Shown: positions 1 to 8,834 of the stretch, one piece after another
Layout: every line of letters begins with the position of its first letter
Numbering within the stretch: the stretch's first letter is position 1
Origin: Larkinella insperata
GTDB taxonomy: Bacteria; Bacteroidota; Bacteroidia; Cytophagales; Spirosomataceae
Direction: 5' to 3'
DNA: 64,000 nucleotides
Assembly: GCF_026248825.1 (NCBI RefSeq)
Contig: NZ_CP110973.1
Span: forward strand, 3,181,001 to 3,245,000
The notes under the pieces: model-generated
Told to the model about the DNA's origin: nothing
Seen by the model: only the letters and a program-made list of their open reading frames with translations
The model's database searches: none
Program-made: the position numbers and the translations under genes

Positions 1-2
1 AA

Positions 3-719
3 GACTTTGATTCCGACATTGCTCTGACGGTGGAAGGGTATCATAAAACCATGAAGAACAACATCAGCTACCGCGAGGGGGCCAGCTTTCTGCTGACGGA
101 CGATAAGGCGCGCTGGGAGGATAACGTAACGGCGGGCCGGGGCTGGTCGTACGGCGGGGAGGTGATGCTCCAGAAGAAAAGGGGCCGGTTGTCGGGTTGG
201 ATCGGTTACACGCTGTCGTGGACGCAGTGGCAGTTTGCCGATCTGAACGGGGGGCGCAGGTTCTTCCCGCGTTACGACCGTCGGCACGACTTGTCGGTGG
301 TGGGGGTTTACGAATTGAGCAAGCGTGTAAGCCTATCCGGTACCTGGGTGTACGGCACGGGGCAGGCGCTAACCGTTCCGTCGTCGCGCTACGCGGTTGG
401 GGTCAATAACCCGGATCCGTCTAGTGCCGCCACAACCCCGTTTATCGACACCCGCAACGTAAAGGATTATGGGGCCAAGAACAGTTTCCGGGCCGAACCG
501 TATCACCGCATGGACCTTAGCCTGCAGTTCCATACCCGAAAAAAAGCGTGGGAAAGCAGTTGGGAACTAAGTGTTTATAATGCCTACAACCGCCGTAATG
601 CCTTCTACTATTCGCTGGAAAGTAAAGTAGAGGTGGCTAATAAACCATCAAAAACGGTATTATACCGTTATTCGCTCTTCCCTGTCGTACCCTCCGTTAG
701 TTACACATTTAAATTCTGA
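3..719 (+). CDS. TonB-dependent receptor, C-terminal part (5' end outside window)
   Basis: The open frame enters from the left edge and shows 238 residues with no start. The visible part has the alternating polar/aromatic strands of an outer-membrane beta-barrel, a YNAYNRRNAFY stretch typical of the last strands of CarboxypepD_reg/TonB receptors, and an aromatic C-terminus ending in YTFKF, as BAM-dependent barrels require. By family it would import a nutrient or siderophore across the outer membrane with TonB-ExbBD energy. The next same-strand gene is a DUF4249 lipoprotein, the usual partner of this receptor class in Bacteroidota, but a terminator and a long AT-rich spacer lie between them. 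The substrate cannot be told from this fragment. Confidence 0.85.
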   Translation, partial: DFDSDIALTVEGYHKTMKNNISYREGASFLLTDDKARWEDNVTAGRGWSYGGEVMLQKKRGRLSGWIGYTLSWTQWQFADLNGGRRFFPRYDRRHDLSVVGVYELSKRVSLSGTWVYGTGQALTVPSSRYAVGVNNPDPSSAATTPFIDTRNVKDYGAKNSFRAEPYHRMDLSLQFHTRKKAWESSWELSVYNAYNRRNAFYYSLESKVEVANKPSKTVLYRYSLFPVVPSVSYTFKF

Positions 720-1482
720 CTTTTTACTCCTTGTAGTAGCTCCAGTAGCTTAATGCCAGAAAAAGACGCGATGACGCGTCTTTTTCTTTTTAGGCAGGTT
801 GCCCCAGGTTGTTTACAAAGGTGTGAATGCCTGAGGTCTTTTTATTACATCCTGGAGGTCATTAAAATAGAATTGAATCCCTGCTGCTCTGCACAAAGTA
901 ACCCTCCCGATTAGTTTTGCCGGGCCGATGGCTTGGTTTTCTCCCTGCTTCACCGCCCACCCGCCAGTCCGTTAATTGGTATCAATTCTTCCATCAAAAG
1001 ATACCAGTTTTCGCTACTTATTTAACTACTTATATACTGATTTTATTTTTGAGTATATAATTAAGTAAAAACACATTGCTGCTTCTCCGTTTGGGATTAA
1101 GTGCAGATTAATCCTGTCCAATCTGTTTATATAGAATTTTAAAGCTATATATTGTATAAATTGTTGATGATCAATATTATAATATACGGCTTTATTGCTT
1201 TAGTAAGGTCAGTGGCTATTATTTTTGAGTTAAAATAGGTCATGGTATAGCGGTAGTATTTTTCTTAAGTACTTACTTTGTATCAGTAAAATTACTCAAT
1301 ATAATCTCTGCCAACTTATGAAAAGAAATACAACGTCAGCCAGCTTCACGAAGACGACGCTCACCATTAAAAAATCTGTTAATTCACTCCATAAGGATAC
1401 TGACAGCTTTGCATTTCAAACATTGATTCTCTGTTTTACCAGCACTATCTCCTCTCTGACTTCCTCTTTCAAAAACACCATC
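720..1482. other. 763-bp intergenic spacer, AT-rich
   Basis: No convincing gene. A strong hairpin terminator lies at 758-790. From about 1010 to 1310 the base composition drops to very AT-rich, unlike the flanking genes. Two identical 12-mers, TTATTTTTGAGT, occur at 1043-1054 and 1219-1230; each contains TATTTTTG, a match to the Bacteroidota -7 box TAnnTTTG, so either could be a promoter for the downstream DUF4249 gene. An in-frame extension of that gene back to 1318 is open but has low-complexity Ser/Thr/Lys composition and is taken as non-coding leader. Confidence 0.5.
758..790 (+). terminator. Intrinsic terminator after TonB receptor gene
   Basis: A perfect 13-bp inverted repeat (758-770 with 775-787) around the loop ATGA, with the right arm running into a T-rich tract. 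It sits 39 bp after the receptor stop codon. Confidence 0.85.
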
Positions 1483-2418
1483 ATGAAACCGATTTACGCT
1501 CTGTTAGTATTAATCAGTTTATTTGCCACTGCTTGCCAGGATATGCGTCAGGAGGTAGAGCCGGAGAGCCTGACTCAGGTTGAAAAGAAACTGGTTCTGA
1601 TCGGGTTTATCTCACCCCAGGATACCATTATTGCCGTCAAAGTGGGCGTAACCCGCCCCATCGCCGACGCCAATTATACTTCGAATTACGGTACGGTTAA
1701 GAACGCCATTGTGACTCTTTCAACCGGCGGCCAGTCGATTCAGCTTACCTACAACGGGAAAAACGATTGCTACCAGGCAGATCCGAAGAAATTCCCGATT
1801 CGGGCTGGCGCAGCCTATCAACTGACGGCACAGACGCCGGAGGGCATGAACGCTTCTGGTTCTTGCACGATTCCGCAGGCGACGCGTTTGCAGCAGGTCC
1901 GGCTGGATTCATCGGAAGATGCCAACAGCGAGAAGCACTATTTCGTGCGGTATTTCTGGCAGGATGCCGCCAAAACCAGCAACTACTACCAGACGAACGG
2001 CCTATTTGTTTACACCAAATCGTGCCCAACGTGCAAAACCGATGCAAATGCCAAAGTAAAATCCGAGAATCAACCGATTCTGTTTGAGTCGATGGGGCAA
2101 CTCAACACACTGTTATCCGACAAGGCGAAAGATGGTGATAAGCTGGAGTCGTATCACGGCTACCTCGATCAGGGTACGGTATCGCAGGCATCGACTCAAA
2201 AGTTGACCTTCTCGACACGCTACGATCGGGCAACGGTTCGGGCTACCTTGCTGAACGTGGATGAAGCCTACTACAAATACCACCAGGCGCTGGAGTTGCA
2301 GAAAAAAGCCGAAGGCAATCCTTTCGCCGAGCCGGTTCTACTGCCCAGCACCATCACGGGCGGACTTGGCTGCTTCGCTGGCTACAACCAATCTTCATTG
2401 ACGCTTACGCTTAAATAA
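1483..2418 (+). CDS. DUF4249 domain-containing lipoprotein
   Basis: 311 residues. Starts MKPIYALLVLISLFATAC: a lipoprotein signal peptide with Cys18 as the predicted lipidated residue, followed by acidic residues, so the mature protein should be anchored to the outer membrane. The body (VEKKLVLIGFISPQDTIIAVKVGVTRP, read in part) is typical of DUF4249, predicted beta-rich, whose genes normally sit next to TonB receptors with an N-terminal carboxypeptidase-like domain; a role as substrate-binding partner of the preceding receptor is inferred. The ATG at 1483 is chosen over an upstream in-frame ATG at 1318 because only this start gives a clean signal peptide. Molecular function of the family is not established. 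Confidence 0.85.
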   Translation: MKPIYALLVLISLFATACQDMRQEVEPESLTQVEKKLVLIGFISPQDTIIAVKVGVTRPIADANYTSNYGTVKNAIVTLSTGGQSIQLTYNGKNDCYQADPKKFPIRAGAAYQLTAQTPEGMNASGSCTIPQATRLQQVRLDSSEDANSEKHYFVRYFWQDAAKTSNYYQTNGLFVYTKSCPTCKTDANAKVKSENQPILFESMGQLNTLLSDKAKDGDKLESYHGYLDQGTVSQASTQKLTFSTRYDRATVRATLLNVDEAYYKYHQALELQKKAEGNPFAEPVLLPSTITGGLGCFAGYNQSSLTLTLK

Positions 2419-2560
2419 CCCGTACCGGAAGGACCAGCAACCGGTTTCTTTCTGAATTATCGTCTGAAGTTGGCGCGATATACCGATGCGGTGTGGAATG
2501 ACTCAGCGAGTTGTCCCACACCGCATCGGTGCTTTTAAACGGGTGAGCGGTGAATTTCTG

Positions 2561-3592
2561 CTAGAAGATATACCGAATGCCGCACCAGGGGATCACCTGC
2601 TGGTGCAATTGTTGAAAGGCCGCAATCAGCTGGCCCTTCAAGCCGTATCGGTACCGAATGTTGATGCCGCCCCACTGACTCCGCTTGAACTCCTGTTGGT
2701 CGGGTGCCCATAGCAATTGCTCGGCCTTTGGGTTAAGCGCCAGGTTGACCTGATGCATTCCTTCGTGGTGGGTCAGAAAAATAACTTCACTTTGCATCTG
2801 GGCTTTCACCGCCGGATGCACAACTTCGTTCAGCCGCTCGAAGAGTTCGCGGTAATCGTCGAGCCAGCCTTCGTAAAAAATTACCGGCGAAAAATTGACG
2901 TGAACATCATAACCCGCCTGGTAAAAATCATTGATAGCCGCCAGTCGGTCCTCGATCGAATCGGTGCGAACATCCACCAGTTTACTGATCCGGGCGGGCA
3001 TCAGGCTGAACCGGATCCGCGTTTTTCGCTGCGGATCATACTGGAGCAGGTGTGGGTTGACAAACTTGGTGGCGAAGGTGGCCAGGGCGCGCGGGTGATC
3101 CCGAAAAAACGCAACCGCCGTCTCGACTCCGTCGCTCAGGGCCGCGTCCACCGAAATGTCGGAGTTACAGCCGATGTCGTACGTATAATATGTCGCGTGC
3201 GTCTGGTTGGGAACCTTCGGCCAGGGCTGCTTGTGAACGTGTTTGTCGACCGCGCCCAGAATCTCTTCGGTATTGGTAAAGAGCGTAATCGGATTGACGG
3301 GTTTGTTGCGGTCAACGTAGCAGTAGGCGCAGGCACCAAAGCAGCCATTCGCCAGACTTGGCGAGACGAAATCCGAGCTCCGACCGCTTTCCCGGCATAC
3401 CAGCGTCTTCAGACGGCCCAACACCAGAACATCCGACTTAATTTTGTACTGATTAACGTCCAGTTCCGGCAACCGGTTGTGCTGACCAATCGACTGCTGA
3501 ACGGCTTCGGGAAACGTCTGCAACACCTGGCGGCCGCGTTCATTGAGGGCGTCAGGGGTGTAAAAAATGGTGGTAGGATGGAAAGGGCGCAT
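2561..3592 (-). CDS. Spore photoproduct lyase family radical SAM protein
   Basis: 343 residues. Contains CFGACAYC (Cys84, Cys88, Cys91), a CxxxCxxC motif that binds the 4Fe-4S cluster of radical SAM enzymes, followed by YVDRNKPVNPITLFTN as in SplB-like proteins. The N-terminal part (YKIKSDVLVLGRLKT) and the C-terminal TIM-barrel segments (FSPVIFYEGWLDDY; EVIFLTHHEGMHQVN) also fit the SPL family, which in endospore formers repairs the spore photoproduct in DNA by a SAM radical. This organism is not expected to sporulate, so the substrate is open; DNA lesion repair is only an inference. Start at ATG 3592 rather than the GTG five codons upstream. It stands alone on its strand, with 150 bp to the next gene. 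Confidence 0.85.
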   Translation of the reverse strand: MRPFHPTTIFYTPDALNERGRQVLQTFPEAVQQSIGQHNRLPELDVNQYKIKSDVLVLGRLKTLVCRESGRSSDFVSPSLANGCFGACAYCYVDRNKPVNPITLFTNTEEILGAVDKHVHKQPWPKVPNQTHATYYTYDIGCNSDISVDAALSDGVETAVAFFRDHPRALATFATKFVNPHLLQYDPQRKTRIRFSLMPARISKLVDVRTDSIEDRLAAINDFYQAGYDVHVNFSPVIFYEGWLDDYRELFERLNEVVHPAVKAQMQSEVIFLTHHEGMHQVNLALNPKAEQLLWAPDQQEFKRSQWGGINIRYRYGLKGQLIAAFQQLHQQVIPWCGIRYIF

Positions 3593-3742
3593 ACAATTTA
3601 CTAACACGGTTTTTAAACACGTAGTTCATTGTTTTTTAATATTAATACGCTGGTAATCAATGGATTAATATGTTTTTTTAGGACCCTCAAAGGTTGACTT
3701 GGCGGCTTCGGCTTGCGTTCTCCAAGCCATCCGGATGATTCG

Positions 3743-4438
3743 TTATTCCGCCGGAGCTACCAGCGATCGGAGGGCGGCTTCGTCCTGAAAACCCACCTTG
3801 CGATTGACCAGGGCACCGTTCCGAAACACAAGCACCGTCGGCAGTTCCTCGACGCGGTATTGCTCCAGCATCTTTTTCTCCTGATCGGCGTTAAGTTTCA
3901 CGATAACGGCTTTACCCGCCCATTCCGTTGCTAGCTTGTCGATGATAGGAGCCATTTTTTTGCAGGGAGCACACCAGGGCGCGTACACATCGACCAGCAC
4001 CACCGACTGGGCCTTAACCAGACTGTCGAGCCGTTGGGCGTTCCACTGGGCGGGAGCGGAAGAGCGCTGCACACCCACCACGGGCATCATCCGCGCCGAC
4101 CATTTGAGGTAACCACCCCCCATCTCATAAACAGGCCCGTAGCCCAACTCGCGCAGCTTCTCGGCGGCTGCCCGGCTTCTGCCGCCCGAAAGACAATAGA
4201 CAAAAACGGGTTTGCTGGGATCTAGTTTTTTGGCGGCCTGGACGAAGTCAGCCTGATTATAATCCAGGTTAACCGCGTTGGCCAGGTGCCCTTCGGCAAA
4301 CTCTTTGGGCGTGCGGACGTCAATCAGTTGGCCTTGCGGACTCTGGGCGAGCTGGCGCGCAAAGGAATCGGGCGACATGGTCTGGGCCAGGCTCATTTGG
4401 GCGGCCAGTAGGGTAGTTAACCAAAGAAAAAATTTCAT
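3743..4438 (-). CDS. Secreted rhodanese-thioredoxin fusion protein
   Basis: 231 residues. A signal peptide (MKFFLWLTTLLAAQMSLAQ) is followed by a rhodanese domain (about 22-120) with the active-site loop CLSGGRS (Cys82), then a thioredoxin domain (about 130-230) with WCAPC (Cys156, Cys159) and the cis-proline segment EELPTVLVF. A rhodanese carries persulfide sulfur on its cysteine; a thioredoxin exchanges disulfides. Having both in one exported chain suggests that the thioredoxin reduces or unloads the rhodanese cysteine in the periplasm, which is inference. A CoA-binding protein gene lies 93 bp upstream on the same strand and could be co-transcribed. Confidence 0.9.
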   Translation of the reverse strand: MKFFLWLTTLLAAQMSLAQTMSPDSFARQLAQSPQGQLIDVRTPKEFAEGHLANAVNLDYNQADFVQAAKKLDPSKPVFVYCLSGGRSRAAAEKLRELGYGPVYEMGGGYLKWSARMMPVVGVQRSSAPAQWNAQRLDSLVKAQSVVLVDVYAPWCAPCKKMAPIIDKLATEWAGKAVIVKLNADQEKKMLEQYRVEELPTVLVFRNGALVNRKVGFQDEAALRSLVAPAE

Positions 4439-4531
4439 GCTTTTGTGGGGAAAGATATCAACTGATAAACGCCTTTGTTTTTACACCAGTTCCGGCGGCT
4501 ATGCAAAACCCCGGTCATCGGACCAGTTGGC

Positions 4532-4987
4532 TCAACGCTGTATTCGGTACGCTAACGTCCGGTGGTCGATCATCAGGCAACGGCTTTGCACCACCCGAAT
4601 GCCGGCTTCAGCCAGTTGCCGGGCCACCGCATCGTTGCGGATGCCCGATTGAAACCAGACGGCTTTTGGGCGTTTTGCTAGTATGTCGTCTACATGGGCC
4701 GGGAGGTCTTCGGCCCGTCGAAAAACATCAACCAGATCAATATCGAAAGGAACATCCGTTAATGTGCGGTAGACCGGCTGGCCCAAAATATGGGTTGTTT
4801 CCGGATAATAAACCGGCACCGGCACCACCGTAAAGCCCGCGGCTGCCAGGTATTCTGGTACATAATAGGAAGGCTGGTGGGCCTGCGCTTCCGTTTTGAT
4901 TCCCAGAACTGCAATGGTTTTACTTTGAGAAATCAGCGCAGCGATTTGCGCCAGATCCGTGATGATGTTCTCTTGCCAGTTAGTCAT
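4532..4987 (-). CDS. CoA-binding protein (YccU-like)
   Basis: 151 residues with a Rossmann-type CoA-binding domain: IAVLGIK near residue 25, a VPVPVYYPET segment, ..LVDVFRRAEDL.. and ..AVWFQSGIRNDAVARQLAEAGIRVVQSRCLMIDHR. This matches the small stand-alone CoA_binding_2 family (E. coli YccU type), which has the nucleotide fold of succinyl-CoA synthetase alpha but no ligase partner; its cellular role is unknown. The ATG at 4987 (MTNWQEN) is chosen because the upstream 20 in-frame codons lack conservation features. It lies between the histidine kinase gene (109 bp upstream) and the rhodanese-thioredoxin gene. Confidence 0.85.
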   Translation of the reverse strand: MTNWQENIITDLAQIAALISQSKTIAVLGIKTEAQAHQPSYYVPEYLAAAGFTVVPVPVYYPETTHILGQPVYRTLTDVPFDIDLVDVFRRAEDLPAHVDDILAKRPKAVWFQSGIRNDAVARQLAEAGIRVVQSRCLMIDHRTLAYRIQR

Positions 4988-5096
4988 AGTTTTAGTTGTC
5001 TTTGCGAGCGCCCCCGTTGGGTCGTTTGTCGATTGAGCGGGCATCATCTTCAGAATGGGAAGACGGTGGCCGCGCTCTTCGCCGGTTTGTATGAAG

Positions 5097-8000
5097 TCAT
5101 TTCTGTGGGCCCGACGTTAGACGGTGGCTGCCCGTGCCCAGCAGGGTCGTCAGCAACTCCGTTAGCGTCTCCATATCCACCGGCTTTACCAGGTGTCCAT
5201 CAAAACCCGCTTTTTGGGTCCGTTGTTTGTCTTCCGGTTGTCCATAGCCGGTCAGCGCAATGATGAGCAAATCGTTACCCCAGGGCTGCTGACGAATCAG
5301 CCGGCAGGTTTCATAACCATCCAGTTCAGGCATATTTATATCCAGAAGCATGACGGCCGGCCGTAGCTTTTCGGCGGCTTCAAAACCGGCCCGGCCGCTG
5401 TTTCGGGTGTGGGTTTGGTAGCCGTTCAACTGCAGCAGCAACTGTAAACTCAAAGCCGCATCCGCATTATCATCCACGACTATTATCGGAAGACGAGCGG
5501 CCTCCGCAGGGTTGGTCGTCAGGCGCTCGGGGGGCATATCCGGGGATACGTGCTGCGTTGGCAGATAGACGGTAAACGTACTGCCGTTGCCCAACCCCTC
5601 GCTTTCAACTTCAACCCGTCCGCCATGCATTTCCACCAGCCGCTTCACCAGTGTCAACCCCAGGCCCAGGCCACCCTGTGAGCGGGCAAGCGAATTATCG
5701 ACCTGCACGAACAACTCAAAAATGGCGTTTTGCTGGTCTGCGGCCAGGCCAACACCGTTATCACGAACCTGGAGGATGGCTTCCTGACCGCGGTGTTCCA
5801 GCGTTAGCCAGACCTGCCCTTGCTCGTTGGTGTAGCGCGCTCCGTTGCTTAACAGGTTGGTTACGATCTGAGTAAGACGGGCCGAATCGCCATCCAGATA
5901 AATCGGGAAAGCTGGCAAATGGAGGTGCAAGCTGCGGCCTCGTTCCTGATACAACGAACTGACAGCCTGGGCGGTATGGCTCACCAGTTCCACCAGATCC
6001 ACCCGTTCTTTGCGCAGTTCGATCTTATCCTGGCTGATGCGGCTTACATCCAGCAAATCGTCCACCATGCGCACCAAATGGTCGTTTTGTCGAGTCATCA
6101 TGGCCAGCGTAGACCGGGTCACGTCATGCTCGGCCGCGGTTAATGTCAGAATATGCAGGCCATTGCGGAGGGTAGCCATCGGATTGCGCAGTTCGTGGGC
6201 CAGCATGGCCAGAAACTCGTCCTTGCGCCGATCGGCTTCTCGCAGGGCCTGCTGGTTTTGTTTGCTTTCGGTCATGTCCAGCACAAATTCCACGTATTCG
6301 CCTTGGCTCAGCCTTCTTCCCGCCAACAGCCCCCACCAGCGGCTGCCATCCGGACGGATGTACTGCTTTTCGTACGGGGTATTTTCTCCTTTGGTCCGGT
6401 ATTCCTCCTGAGCTCTGAGCGTTATCTCCATAAACTCCGGGGGCGTCAGCCTGTCCCAGCGCACCTGCCCGCCGACAAACGCCGGATGAGGATAGCCACT
6501 CATGCGCTGAAAGGCTTCGTTGGCATCGTGAATATGGCCTTCCAAATCGAAGTAAATGACCCCCACGGTACTGATTGACAAGGCCCGCTGTAGGCGCTCC
6601 TCCGACCTTTTGATGGCTTCTTCGGCCTGCTTCCGGTCGGTGATGTCAAACATAACCCCACTCATCTGGGTCGGCTGACCGCCTTCTTCGCCCGTCACCC
6701 GCCCGTACCCGCTCATCCAGCGGGTTACGGCGTCTTCCCGCACCATGCGAAACTCGGCATCAAACAGGCTTTGCTCGTCGATGGCCTGGGTCAATTCCTG
6801 GGTTACCCACAACCGGTCTTCCGGATGAACGCGGCTCAGGAAGGCATCCGACTTCTGCGGCCCGGCTTTCACCGGCAGAGCCAGCAAATGAAAGTGCTGC
6901 TCGTTCCAGAACACTTCATCGGTGGGTAGGTGCCACTCCCAGGTCGCCAGTTCGGCGGCTTCGACCGCCAGGCGGGTGCGCTCTTCCAGTCGCCGACGTA
7001 GCTCCTGCCCTTGTTTGCGCTTGGTAATGTCGCGGCTGATTTTGGTAAAGCCCGCCAGCTTTCCGTGGGCGTCGTAAATGGCGGTGGCAATTTCGTTGAC
7101 CCAGAATCGCTCCCCATTTTTGCGTATCCGGATCGACTCCCGTTCGGCCCGGCCGGTTCGGGTTGCCTGCTCAAGCTCTTTTTCAAGTTCGCCGGTAGCC
7201 AGTTCCTCGGAAGTATAGCACAGTGAGGCATACCGTCCAATAACCTCCTCGGCGGTGTAGCCCTTCATCCGCTGGGCCCCTTCGGTCCACTCGGTAACGA
7301 TGCCACGGGAATCAAGGCGGTAAATGGCGTAATCGGGCAGATTCTGTAGGAGTGTGCGGTAACGTTCTTCGCTTTGCCGGATGGCTTCCTGGGCCCGTTG
7401 GGCTATTTCATCTTTTAACCGCACCACCTCCAGCTCGGCTTTTTTACGAGCGGTAATGTCCTGGGTATTCATCACGAAACCATCCCCCATTTTCGTCAGG
7501 GTTTGGTAGAACCAGGCGTTAAATTGTTCATGATTGTAAAACTGGTCGTGATCAATCGGAACGCCGGTTTCGACGACCTGAACAAACTTGTCAAACAAAC
7601 CCGTTTGAACCACTCCCGGATTTTGCTGCAACAGGCTTTTTCCAATGACGTCGCCATTTTGCTCAATCGCTTTCCGGTTGTTCATCACCCAGGTAAAGTC
7701 AATGATCCTGCCGCTCGCATCTCTTACCGCTTCAAAAGCCTGAATGACGTACAAAGAGCTATCGAGGATGGTTTGCAAGCGTTCTTTGGTAATGGCTAAT
7801 TCCTGCTCGGCTTTTTTGCGGGCGGTGATGTCAATGGTTGTCGTTGTCACGCCATCGTTCAGTTTCACGGCAGACTGGTAGAACCAGCCATTGAACTGTT
7901 CGTGCACGTAATGCCGCTCCGACTGGTCCGGGACGCCAGTTTCCACCACTTGTCGGAAAGCCTCAAAGATGCCTTCTTTGATCACGCCGGGATTGAGGGA

Positions 8001-8630
8001 CAGCAAGCTCCGGTGGATGACGTCGCCGTAAATTTGTTCCGAAGTGTGGTTGTTCAGGACCCAGATGAAGTCAGTGATGCGGCCTTGTTCGTCCCGGACG
8101 GCTTCAAACACCTGAATCATCGCGGGTGAACTATCCAGGGTGGCCTGGAGAAGCTGCCGGTTTGCCACCTCGTTTTCTAGTTGGGTTCGGTAGCTTTCTT
8201 CCGTTTGACGGGAAGCTTCTTCGGCCAATTTTTTGGAGCTGATGTCAATGGCGATGCCCATCCACTTCTTCACCGAGCTGTCGGGGTTCAGAATCTGGCT
8301 CGCCCGAACGTTCGTCCAGCGCCAGCCGCCCCCGGGGCTCTGTAAACGCAGTTCAGCATCCAGCGGCAAGCCCTGAGCACTGGACTGCTGCCATAGCTCT
8401 CTCGCCTTGGGCCGGTCGTCGGGGTGAACGGCGGCTACCCAGCCCTGGCTCAGCCATTCCTCCGGACTTTGGCCGGTATACGCCCGCCAGCCGGGTGAGT
8501 CCGTAACCGCAATACCGTGGGCATCGGTTTCCCAAAATGCCTGGGCAAACGACTCCAGGAGCGCACGGCAGTCGTCAGCCGTTGGATAACCGGGTGATCC
8601 GGGACGCTCTAATTGGTTCGGAGTGCTCAT
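5097..8630 (-). CDS. PAS-rich hybrid sensor histidine kinase/response regulator
   Basis: 1177 residues from ATG 8630. No signal peptide or membrane segment is visible, so it is probably cytoplasmic. About six PAS modules come first. Modules 2 and 3 (near LQATLDSSPAMIQVFEAVRDE and LQTILDSSLYVIQAFEAVRDA) are obvious tandem duplicates, sharing even the HEQFN.WFYQ segment. Then come a HisKA box AHELRNPMATLRNG with phospho-acceptor His near 812, an HATPase domain (NLLSNGARYT; DNGVGL; GGLGLGLTLVKRLVEMHGG) and a C-terminal receiver with Asp near 1097 (LLDINMPELDG) and Lys in HLVKPVD. There is no output domain, so a phosphorelay to another regulator is expected. No partner is adjacent. An alternative start at 8720 would add 30 residues. 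Confidence 0.92.
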   Translation of the reverse strand: MSTPNQLERPGSPGYPTADDCRALLESFAQAFWETDAHGIAVTDSPGWRAYTGQSPEEWLSQGWVAAVHPDDRPKARELWQQSSAQGLPLDAELRLQSPGGGWRWTNVRASQILNPDSSVKKWMGIAIDISSKKLAEEASRQTEESYRTQLENEVANRQLLQATLDSSPAMIQVFEAVRDEQGRITDFIWVLNNHTSEQIYGDVIHRSLLSLNPGVIKEGIFEAFRQVVETGVPDQSERHYVHEQFNGWFYQSAVKLNDGVTTTTIDITARKKAEQELAITKERLQTILDSSLYVIQAFEAVRDASGRIIDFTWVMNNRKAIEQNGDVIGKSLLQQNPGVVQTGLFDKFVQVVETGVPIDHDQFYNHEQFNAWFYQTLTKMGDGFVMNTQDITARKKAELEVVRLKDEIAQRAQEAIRQSEERYRTLLQNLPDYAIYRLDSRGIVTEWTEGAQRMKGYTAEEVIGRYASLCYTSEELATGELEKELEQATRTGRAERESIRIRKNGERFWVNEIATAIYDAHGKLAGFTKISRDITKRKQGQELRRRLEERTRLAVEAAELATWEWHLPTDEVFWNEQHFHLLALPVKAGPQKSDAFLSRVHPEDRLWVTQELTQAIDEQSLFDAEFRMVREDAVTRWMSGYGRVTGEEGGQPTQMSGVMFDITDRKQAEEAIKRSEERLQRALSISTVGVIYFDLEGHIHDANEAFQRMSGYPHPAFVGGQVRWDRLTPPEFMEITLRAQEEYRTKGENTPYEKQYIRPDGSRWWGLLAGRRLSQGEYVEFVLDMTESKQNQQALREADRRKDEFLAMLAHELRNPMATLRNGLHILTLTAAEHDVTRSTLAMMTRQNDHLVRMVDDLLDVSRISQDKIELRKERVDLVELVSHTAQAVSSLYQERGRSLHLHLPAFPIYLDGDSARLTQIVTNLLSNGARYTNEQGQVWLTLEHRGQEAILQVRDNGVGLAADQQNAIFELFVQVDNSLARSQGGLGLGLTLVKRLVEMHGGRVEVESEGLGNGSTFTVYLPTQHVSPDMPPERLTTNPAEAARLPIIVVDDNADAALSLQLLLQLNGYQTHTRNSGRAGFEAAEKLRPAVMLLDINMPELDGYETCRLIRQQPWGNDLLIIALTGYGQPEDKQRTQKAGFDGHLVKPVDMETLTELLTTLLGTGSHRLTSGPQK

Positions 8631-8740
8631 GGTGTCTGACAAAGAGTATACTCCATAAACTACGGAGTTGAATAGGTGTTTGCGCAGGTACGCTGTCAGT
8701 TCGCGATGACTGACCGGCAAAAGGGATGCTCTGGATGCTT

Positions 8741-8791
8741 AAAAGAAAACGAGCCAGATGCCCCGGTACGGATGCGGAACATAGGCTCGTT
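8741..8791 (-). terminator. Intrinsic terminator of the amidohydrolase gene
   Basis: Read on the minus strand, AACGAGCC (8784-8791) pairs with GGCTCGTT (8748-8755) across a 28-nt loop and is followed directly by a T-rich run (8741-8747 and beyond). It lies 44 bp after the amidohydrolase stop codon. Confidence 0.65.
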
Positions 8792-8834
8792 GATCAGGAC
8801 GCACAAAGCCGGATTTGACGGCTGCCAAATCAAT

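Noticed and set aside
1318..1482. In-frame 55-codon extension of the DUF4249 gene
   Set aside because: Ser/Thr/Lys-rich sequence in AT-rich DNA; only the start at 1483 gives a lipoprotein signal peptide.
2717..3604. A 295-codon open frame opposite the radical SAM gene
   Set aside because: The minus-strand frame has an intact CxxxCxxC motif and family features; this one has none.
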